Source: an uncultured Cedecea sp. (GTDB lineage Bacteria > Pseudomonadota > Gammaproteobacteria > Enterobacterales > Enterobacteriaceae). From it: a stretch of 64,000 nt of DNA. Of the stretch, positions 1-8,600 are shown piece after piece. Every line of letters starts with the position of its first letter. Position 1 is the first letter of the stretch. The notes under the pieces were generated by a model, which was not told the origin of the DNA, searched no databases, and saw nothing but the letters and a program-made list of their open reading frames with translations. Location of the stretch: NCBI RefSeq assembly GCF_947498825.1, contig NZ_CANMLV010000017.1, positions 41,245-105,244 on the forward strand, in the 5' to 3' direction. A program made the translations under genes and the position numbers.

Positions 1-568
1 TCCCCTGGGCATTACCTTCAAAATGGCACAAATCCTGACGTACTTTACAGCGCAGCTCATTTAATTCGGCCTCTCCCTCCTGCAACCGCAGCACTGGCAC
101 CTTGCAGCTATCGTTGTGATTGGCGATCTCCGGACTATCAGGCGGAATCAGGCGCTGACAAAACCAGTCTTTAATCGCTGACTCGCCAAAATGCCCAAAG
201 GGTGGGTTACCGATATCGTGCATCAGGCAAGCCATCTCAACAATACTTTCAAACGGCCCGGTAAGCTCATCCAGGCCATACAGTTTAAGCTGATCTTGCT
301 GTTTAAAACGACCCAGGATCTCTTTGGCGATATAGCGCCCCACTTGCTGTACTTCAAGAGAATGCGTCAGTCGAGTCCGTACTGCGGCATTGCGTTCAAG
401 GGGAAAGACTTGCGTTTTCTGCTGCAAACGACGGATCGCCGGTGAGTTCACGATCCTCCCTCGATCACTTTCAAATAAACGCGCAATATCATGTTCGCTT
501 TGCGGTTCTTCAGGGGAGCGAAAACAGCGACGCCAGTTTATTTTTTTCCGAAAATCGATCTCGCTCAT
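1..568 (-). CDS. dgt: Deoxyguanosinetriphosphate triphosphohydrolase, 5' part (runs off the window)
   Basis: Dgt hydrolyses dGTP to deoxyguanosine and triphosphate in the cytosol. The first 189 codons are present; the rest lies beyond base 1. The protein starts [16 protein letters not shown], and around residues 115-130 shows the HD-domain metal motif [14 protein letters not shown], preceded by the TRLTHSLEV histidine motif (about residue 70) that is shared by the Dgt family. The start at 566-568 is the only ATG that gives this N-terminus. It is divergent from mtnN, with about 235 bases between the two starts, as in E. coli. Truncated only by the window edge. Confidence 0.95.
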   Translation of the reverse strand, partial: MSEIDFRKKINWRRCFRSPEEPQSEHDIARLFESDRGRIVNSPAIRRLQQKTQVFPLERNAAVRTRLTHSLEVQQVGRYIAKEILGRFKQQDQLKLYGLDELTGPFESIVEMACLMHDIGNPPFGHFGESAIKDWFCQRLIPPDSPEIANHNDSCKVPVLRLQEGEAELNELRCKVRQDLCHFEGNAQG

Positions 569-802
569 GCTCGCTCCGGTCAACGTTAAGAAGATAGGGA
601 GTACTGTTCGGTCAATCGTTTATACCAGCACTCAGCAGAAAACTTATAAAATAAATTAAAATCAATACCTTGAATTCCATTCAGCGGCCAAAGAGTCAGC
701 CGTATCATATTTTTCGCGCGTTATCAGCAATCTGTGGCCAGATGCCATGATAGACTATTCACCAAGTTGACGTCATTTTCTATCATATTATCGGGTATCT
801 CT

Positions 803-1504
803 ATGAAAGTAGGCATTATTGGGGCAATGGAAGAAGAAGTTACGCTGCTGCGTGGCAAAATCGAAAATCGTCACACGCTGAACCTGGCCGGGTGTGAAAT
901 TTACACCGGTACTTTGGGTGGCGTTGACGTTGCCCTCCTGAAATCCGGTATCGGTAAAGTTTCTGCCGCTATGGGAGCCACCTTACTGCTTGAGCACTGT
1001 AAACCTGACGTGATTATCAATACAGGTTCAGCGGGTGGTCTGGCACCGACACTGAAAGTTGGCGATATCGTTGTCTCTGATGAAGTGCGTTACCACGATG
1101 CCGACGTAACTGCATTTGGTTATGAAATTGGTCAGATGGCAGGTTGTCCGGCAGGCTTTGCCGCCAGTAGTGAACTGATTGAAGCCGCTGAATCTTGTAT
1201 TCGCGCGCTCGATTTACATGCGGTACGCGGGCTGATTGTCAGTGGCGATGCCTTTATTAATGGCTCAGAGATACTGGCAAAAATCCGTCATAATTTCCCA
1301 CAGGCAATAGCGGTAGAAATGGAAGCTACGGCTATCGGTCATGTCTGCCATAACTTCGGTGTTCCTTTTGTGGTGGTTCGGGCTATTTCTGATGTCGCAG
1401 ACCAAGAGTCACATCTGAGTTTTGACGAGTTTCTTGCTCTGGCAGCCAAACAATCGACCCTTATGGTAGAAAAACTGGTGCAGAATATCGCGCATGGTAA
1501 ATAG
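803..1504 (+). CDS. mtnN: 5'-methylthioadenosine/S-adenosylhomocysteine nucleosidase
   Basis: MtnN (Pfs) removes adenine from methylthioadenosine, S-adenosylhomocysteine and 5'-deoxyadenosine, feeding methionine salvage, activated methyl recycling and AI-2 precursor formation. The product is 233 residues (E. coli 232). It begins [13 protein letters not shown], where the Glu at about 12 is a catalytic residue of the family. It also has INTGSAGG near 75 for the phosphate-like/ribose site, [11 protein letters not shown] near 172 for ribose binding, and the catalytic Asp in [10 protein letters not shown] near 197. An in-frame ATG 69 bases upstream would add a tail absent from relatives, so 803 is chosen. 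Its 3' end overlaps btuF by 11 bases, so the two are co-translated. Confidence 0.97.
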   Translation: MKVGIIGAMEEEVTLLRGKIENRHTLNLAGCEIYTGTLGGVDVALLKSGIGKVSAAMGATLLLEHCKPDVIINTGSAGGLAPTLKVGDIVVSDEVRYHDADVTAFGYEIGQMAGCPAGFAASSELIEAAESCIRALDLHAVRGLIVSGDAFINGSEILAKIRHNFPQAIAVEMEATAIGHVCHNFGVPFVVVRAISDVADQESHLSFDEFLALAAKQSTLMVEKLVQNIAHGK

Positions 1505-2297
1505 TTTTTTCGGGCGCCTGACAGGTGCCCTGTTTATCCTCGGTTTTCCACTATCCCTGGTGGCCGCCCCAAGGATAATTTCTCTCTCGCCCGCGAATAC
1601 TGAACTGGCGTTTGCCGCAGGTATCACGCCGATTGCCGTCAGTACTTATTCCGATTATCCTCCTGAAGCAAAAGATATCGAGCAAGTCGCAAACTGGCAA
1701 GGGATGAGTTTTGAACGTATTGTCGCGCTAAAGCCCGATGTCATACTGGCATGGCGCGGCGGAAATCCTGAACGTCAGGTCAATCAGTTAGCAGCCTTGG
1801 GTAGTAAAATTATCTGGCTGGATCCTCAGAGTGTGAGCGAAGTTGAGGAGACCCTCCGCCAGCTCGCCCCCCTCAGCCCTACTCCAGAAAAAGCCTATCA
1901 GGCAGCCGATACGTTAGCCCGTCAGTTTGCTGAATTAAAAGAAAAATATAAAAACAGAACGCCTAAAAAAGTATTTCTCGAATTCAGTGAGCAACCACTT
2001 TTTACCGTCAATAAACATTCGATACAAAATGAAATAGTCGAAGTGTGCGGTGGGCAAAATATCTTCGCTAACAGCCGTATTCCCTGGCCGCAGGTCAGTC
2101 GTGAGCAGGTATTAGTTCGTAAACCCCAGGCCATTATTATCGCCGGTGACAATAGCAAAGCGCAGATGGTAGAAAAAAGCTGGAAAGAGCAATTATCTGT
2201 TCCGATTATTGCCGTTGATGATGATGAATTTACCCGTAACGGGCCGAGAATTATTCTGGCAGCAAAACAGCTGTGCGAGGCGTTGGACAAGCTCTGA
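1494..2297 (+). CDS. btuF: Periplasmic vitamin B12-binding protein of the BtuCD importer
   Basis: BtuF binds cobalamin delivered by BtuB and hands it to the BtuCD ABC importer. The 267-residue product (E. coli 266) opens with a Sec signal peptide (positive MVNSFFGRL, hydrophobic stretch, cleavage near LVAAPR). It then follows the two-lobed Fe/B12 periplasmic-binding fold: [12 protein letters not shown] at the start of the first lobe, and the Trp-rich turn [12 protein letters not shown] typical of BtuF. The second lobe contains [10 protein letters not shown] and VCGGQNIFA. The ATG lies inside the 3' end of mtnN (11-base overlap), the usual mtnN-btuF arrangement. The usual downstream neighbour yadS is absent; two palindromic repeats and an AT-rich island follow. 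Confidence 0.95.
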   Translation: MVNSFFGRLTGALFILGFPLSLVAAPRIISLSPANTELAFAAGITPIAVSTYSDYPPEAKDIEQVANWQGMSFERIVALKPDVILAWRGGNPERQVNQLAALGSKIIWLDPQSVSEVEETLRQLAPLSPTPEKAYQAADTLARQFAELKEKYKNRTPKKVFLEFSEQPLFTVNKHSIQNEIVEVCGGQNIFANSRIPWPQVSREQVLVRKPQAIIIAGDNSKAQMVEKSWKEQLSVPIIAVDDDEFTRNGPRIILAAKQLCEALDKL

Positions 2298-2361
2298 CAA
2301 CTCAAAATCACTGAAGACATTATTCGGGTTCTTCCAGGCATAAAGCTTAGACAGATAATGG

Positions 2362-2469
2362 GGATATATCCAAAACAGTTCGAGTTCCCTGTCGGCGCCC
2401 AGCTCAGCCCATCGACAGACACGTGATTCGGCGGACTGGGGGCAGGCAGCTTGAAGAATGACGGGTATT
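2362..2469. repeat. Intergenic palindromic repeat, copy A (diverged)
   Basis: About 108 bases with the same plan as copies B and C: a left end with ATATCCAAAACAGTTCGAGTT, a central GC-rich inverted pair (CAGCCCATCGA ... CGGCGGACTG around GTGATTCGG), and a right end CAGCTTGAAGAATGACGGGTAT. Left and right ends are imperfect inverted repeats. It lacks the ATGAGCATAGAT middle segment of copies B and C and is the most diverged. It lies just after btuF. Confidence 0.75.
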
Positions 2470-2479
2470 TGCCATTGAT

Positions 2480-2607
2480 ATGTATTCAAAATAATTCGAG
2501 TTGCTTGTAGGCGCGAAGTGAGGCGCGTCGATGAGCATAGATAGACTCTGTGATTCGGCGCGCCTCAGGCACGTAGCACCCAGGCAACTTGAAGTATGAC
2601 GGGGATA
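2480..2607. repeat. Intergenic palindromic repeat, copy B
   Basis: About 128 bases, very similar to copy C near 50.95-51.07 kb. Shared blocks are AAAATAATTCGAGTTGCTTG at the left, CGTCGATGAGCATAGAT and CTCTGTGATTCGGCG in the middle, and CAGGCAACTTGAAGTATGAC at the right. The outer ends are inverted repeats of each other, so the element can fold into one long hairpin. Together with copy A it fills the 334 bases between btuF and the tpsA stop, where no gene is seen. It marks the left border of the AT-rich island. Confidence 0.85.
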
Positions 2608-2631
2608 ACAGACAAATAACCCCGACTGTAT

Positions 2632-5600
2632 TTAGCTTATAATCGTCTCATCAAGAAGCTGTAACCATTTTTTATTCTCTATCGATGCTGTTTTATCACC
2701 TTTTGGTAGAACAAATCCCGACAGACTGTTTGAACTACCCGGCGAAGTCACCACGGGTTTTACCGGCTGCACTTCTGGCCATTTTTTTGCGCCCTGAGTT
2801 CCATTGCTACCTGTCGACGGAGTACTTGCTTCATTGCTCCCTTTGTTGGCTCCCTTTGGTGGAACAAATCCCGACAAACTGTTTGAACCACCCGGTGAGG
2901 TCACCACGGGTTTTGCCGGCTTCACTTCTGGCCATTTCTTTGCGCCCTGAGTTCCATTGCTACCTGTCGACGGAATACTTGCTTCATTGCTCCCTTTGTT
3001 GCCTCCCTTTGGTGGCACAAATCCCGGCAGACTGCTTGAACCACCCGGTGAGGTCACCACGGGTTTTGCCGGCTGCACTTCTGGCCATTTTTTTGCGCCC
3101 TGAGTTCCATTGCTACCTGTCGACGGAGCGCCGGCTCCATTACTCCCCTGACTATTGCCTCTTGGTGGCACAAATCCAGGCAGACTGCTTGAACCACCCG
3201 GTGAGGTCACCACAGGTTTTGTCGGCTTCACTTCTGGCCATTTCGTTACAGGTTTCTCCTGTGCTGGCTGTTTTTCCTGAGTTGGCTTTTTCTCTGGCGT
3301 CGGCTGTTTTTCCGGCGTCGGTTTTTTCTCTGGCGTCGGCTGTTTTTCCGGCGTCGGTTTTTTCTCCGGCGTCGGCTGTTTTTCCGGCGTCGGTTTTTTC
3401 TCCGGGGTCGGCTGTTTTTCCGGCGTCGGTTTTTTCTCCGGCGTCGGCTGTTTTTCCGGCGTCGGTTTTTTCTCCGGCGTCGGCTGTTTTTCCGGCGTCG
3501 GTTTTTTCTCCGGGGTTGGCTGTTTTTCCGGCGTCGGTTTTTTCTCTGGCGTCGGCTGTTTTTCCGAGGCCGAACCTGATGTTTTTTTATCCGAACCTAT
3601 TTTTCCGAGAGTAAATGAAATATCATTTCCGGCAACGACAACATCTTTTTTGACTTCGCTCAGATTATCTTTATCTGTATTTAAATCCCCATTTACATTT
3701 TGGCTAACAGTATTACCAACGGAAATTGTCGCTTTCTGATCTTCTTGATAATCAATTTTGTCACTTGTATTAACGTAACCATTGACCGTCGGACTACCTT
3801 TCAATGTTAAGCCACCACCTCCTCCGGCAGAAAGCCCCTCCTGATTCACAGTGTCCTTCAAAGAGTTCGCATTGATATCACCAGCAACGTCAACCGTACC
3901 CTCCCCTGATTGAGAGATAACATGTCCCCCGGTAATATTAAGGTCATTACCCGTTTTAATATTTAACTCGCCAGTCGTATTGATACCAGACTGCTCTGTT
4001 GTTGTTTTAGACTCATAATTCTCATAACCTTGTCCATAGCTACCAGAGAATGTAGGAATAACACCTGAGGAGGAAACAGCCGCACCAACCGATGCTCCCC
4101 ACTGCTCATTATTATCACCTCGATTAACCGTATCCTGAACACTGGTAATATTTAAATCACCGCCCACATCAATATTCGCAGAATCGCTCTTAATATTGGC
4201 ACCAGTGAGAGACATATCACCGCCGGTTTTGATATTCACATTATCACCAGTAATCTGACTATTTGTATGTGAAGTACCAGATCCAACCGAAGATTGCTGC
4301 GAGCCACTGTAATCAACAGAAACCCCAGCGCCCGCCCCCGTCATACCCGCAGAAGCACCAAGGCTAACCCCTGCTGAATGTGATTGGGATGATGACGATT
4401 CGGTATATTCATTCTTAGCGGAATTAACGGATAAATCACCACCAATATCCATATCAATATTATTACCTTGAATATCAACACCATTCAGCTCAGCGTTGTT
4501 CTTGGTATTGATTTCGATATTATTACCTTTAATAGTACTAATATTTTCACTTGATGCCGTAGACTGAGTCGTTTCAGAAGTATGATCCCAACCAACACTT
4601 ACCGAGCCTCCTGCTGCGTCACCAAAATACATATTAGAACCGGCACCTGCGAGCTCAAGACCATTTAATAATCCATCCGTTTGTTTATCACTACTCGTTT
4701 GCTCTATTTTATTAGCAGCTTTATCAACGCCATCAGCCCAATCGGAATGTGCTTCGCCCTTAATACCAATAAATGTTTCTTCATGGGTAACGGTTTTACT
4801 GGTAACGTCCTCATATTTAGTTGATTTGAGTTCATCAGCATCAATCTTAATCGTGTCGCCCGAAAGATCAGCGCCTCCGATATCAACAGTTTTATCAGCT
4901 TGAATAGTAAGATCATTACCAAAATTCAGCGAGGCATTATTATTTTTAACACTGTTCTCAGTCGTTGTTGTTGTCTCAGTCTTAACCCCTACTTTAAAAC
5001 CGCCGGTTTCTGTTGTCGGGGCCACACCAGGGCGAACGCTACCCGCATTAGAGACTTCAGACTCTTTGTTATCATGGGTACCTTTTTGGGAAACCGTTTC
5101 TTTATCACCCGCGCTGTATGATTCACTGTTAACTGATTGACCAAAACCGTTAGCACTGCCTGATATTACAAAACCAGATGATGATTCAACCACTTCTGAA
5201 TGCGTATAATCTTGAGTCGCTTGAATATCAACGTCTCCACCGGCAGTAATAGAGCCGGACGCACCGCTATACTCTCCACCTTTCATCACAACATCATTAG
5301 ATGAGTTAATATTTAAACTGCCCCCCGCTTTGACTGAAGACTCAACGCTTGTCGCTGATGACGTTGTTGTTTCTTTACCATTAGTGGTAAACAAACCGGA
5401 GGTCGAATACTCGCTATCATAAGTAGAATCTGTTTCATATATATTATTAAAAATCACATCCCCATCTTTAGCAGTAATGGAAATATCTTTATCTGATTCA
5501 ATATCTACAGCATTAACAGTGACATTATTACCACTGATATCAATATTACCGCCAGCCGATACACCATCATCATAACGATGGACAACCTTCTTACCTGTAT

Positions 5601-8600
5601 CATCGTAACCCGTACTGGCCGTTAATGACACATCCCCTTCTTTTGCATCCAGTTTTATATCATTACCCGCATTCAATGCAGCGCCGGAATTATGAATATC
5701 CCCTTTTTCAGAAACAAGAGATAAATCCCCCCCAGACTGAATACCGCCATTTTGACCTGTAGATGAGTTCACAATATTCGATTCGGCTTGTATATCAATG
5801 TTTCCACCGCTTTTAATCGTTCCATTAACATTATTAACTTCAGTAGCATTGATATCGATATTACCTCCAGCAGAAACAGAGGCGGAAGCATTGTTGGACT
5901 CATTATTTATTTGTTCGATGGTCGATGGCGCTAAATAAATCCGAGGAACAAGCACTTGAACACCGTCAACTTCCTCAGTCACAAACCAAATAATATCTTT
6001 ATCCAGATTTTGTACTTGTTCCTCTGTTAAAGGCTGCCCGACAACAAAATCTTCAGATCCGTTGACATCTCCCGCATTTTCCATTAACTGCTTTGTTAAA
6101 TCAGCACCTTCAAGTCCATCGCGCGTTAAGAAAAATGTTCCAACGGAATCATCAATTTCACGACGAATAACCTCACTAATGAAATAGTTATCACCCAAAA
6201 CAATAACAGGGTCATTGGGTTCATAACCCACTTGTTGGAAGAAGTAATCTGAACCATAAAACGCATCCTGATCAATAAATTCAGGACGTGTTTCATAAAG
6301 TACATAAATATTATCCTTAGGATCTGGGTTCGGTTGCAAATTACCTGCACCACCTAAAACATTATGATTAGGTGCAAATAATCCCGGCATATTAATCATA
6401 TCTTCATAAGTGCCAGAAGTTGTAATACCTGATGGACTTTCCAGCCATGCAAGATCATTTTTACTGTTTGTCACTTCATAAGAGGAATTATTACTTTGAA
6501 TTTCTTTATCATCTACTTTTTCAGTAACAACATGCTCATTATCTTTTTTATCCAGAGCTAATTCTTTATCCAGACCATTATTAAAACTACCGTCTTTATG
6601 AGTTAAATTACCACCCGCAGCGATAGAGCTATTTTGCTCAGAAACAGCATAAAACTTAAGATTATGGAATTTTTTCTCACCCGTATCGGAATCAATTTTA
6701 TTTAACTCTGCCCAATCCTTCTGTAAATCCTGTTTACCTTTAGCTTTCCATGTGTTACCAAACAATTGAGTCATGTGCGTATCAAGAACATTAACCTGAC
6801 CATTACTGACGTCAACATTTTTAGTAACTTTTAAATATCCTTCATCAGTCTTTGGATCTAAAATAAAATCAATGAAATCATATAATGTATCAAACTCCAT
6901 TTTCCTGTGGCCGCCACTGGCCCCAAAGCCATTTTTCCAATGGTATTCAAGTGTGAGCGGTGGATTAAGTTTCTTATTTAAAATATGTTCATAACCGATA
7001 TCAATGCTAATCGCTTTATTCGTTAAATCACCACGAATAAACATATCACCACCAGATTGAATCTGCCCCCCATGATTCAATACTTGCTGGCCTCCTTGAT
7101 ATTTATTTTCTTTATTAATGTTAACATCATTTTTTGCGGAAATGCTCGCCTTATCTTTTATTTCAATATGGCCAATAGGTAACGGAATAGCACCAGAGAG
7201 TTTGAAATAATCACTCGCGGTGAAACCACTTCCTTTTTGAGTATGCTGACTCTCGATGATCTGAGAGTTTGTATAATCCCAGCCTGAATTTCCCTCATCA
7301 ATAGTTGTAATATTCTCTAAGTTTTTCGCTTCAATATTAATGTCATTTTCTGAACGAATCTGACCACCAACATTCTTAATATTATAAGCAGTGATATTAA
7401 TATCATTCATGGCCATAACATTCGCTTTTTCTCTATTAGAGAATGTACCATTATCAGTTATAACGTTAATATTCTTACTGGAGAAAATCAAAGCACCGGA
7501 TGAGTTAGTAATATCACCATCAGACTGCAATAGAATATTATTACCACTCAAAATACCCTTATTATTAGTTATGCTTCCCGTGGCAATCAGTTGAATAGCA
7601 GCCGGTGACTCTAAAACCTCATCAATCGTAATTGAGCGCTCGCTTTCTAATGTCAACAAACCATCTTTCTTATTTCTAACTTCAAAACTACCAGAACTGG
7701 CGTTGTAAACATAATCGTTGCTAATTTTAAAATAGATTTCATTAGTCGCTACAATTGTACCACCATTATTATCAATGCTTTTATATACATTAATATCCAC
7801 TTTGTTATTTGAGTCTATTTTAGAATTATCATTAGAAATACTATCTGCTTTTATATAAATATTTTCATCAGACTCGATTCTACCGTCATTATTATTAATT
7901 AATTTATCAGAAGCTGTTAAATTAATATTTCCCGCAGCATACAAAACCGAGTTATCATTTTTTATTACATTTGCGTAGATCTCTAAATTTCCATCCGCAA
8001 GTACTAAAGAGCGATCATATGTAGACACATTATCAAATCGATTAACATTAAGATAAATATTACCTTCTGCATCGATGAAAGAGTCTTCATTTTTCAGATA
8101 TATAACATCATCAGCCTTGATGTTATTTGAGGCTCTGATACTCCCTCCCAACTCATTCAAGATCTCATTTACTTTCTTAAAGAATATATTATCACCAGCG
8201 AATATAACACCGCCTTGATTTAATAACTCACTAATATTATTGAAGAATATATTGCTCTTTGAAGATACCTCTCCCTTATTATTAAGTTTTTTAATTTCAT
8301 CAAAAACCATGTCATCATTTGATGAAATCAAGCTTCCCGTATCATTCTCTAAGGAATTGATATTTTTGAAAGAAACTTTGCCGTTTTCTGATTTAATTTG
8401 TGTTTTAGAATGATTTTTTACTTCATTAACATCTTTAATCGTTAAATCACCATCAGAATAAATACCACTCGCTTTCTTATTATCTCCTGTATTATTCAAA
8501 CTATTAACATTATCAATACTTAAATTACCGGATGAGATAATAAAACCATTGTTATTAGTAACATCATTTACATTAGAGATAACGAGATTATTGTTGGAAT

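Noticed and set aside
3255..3570. CRISPR-like regular repeats of 36 bases.
   Set aside because: Units are directly adjacent without unique spacers and are in frame inside tpsA, coding for PEKQPTPEKKPT.
2685..3614. A 309-codon open frame on the plus strand opposite the tpsA 3' end.
   Set aside because: It is the mirror of the repeat tract; periodic Leu/Pro/Ser-rich text (VFPASVFS) arises from the opposite strand of the PEKKPT repeats, and no ribosome-binding site or homology is seen.
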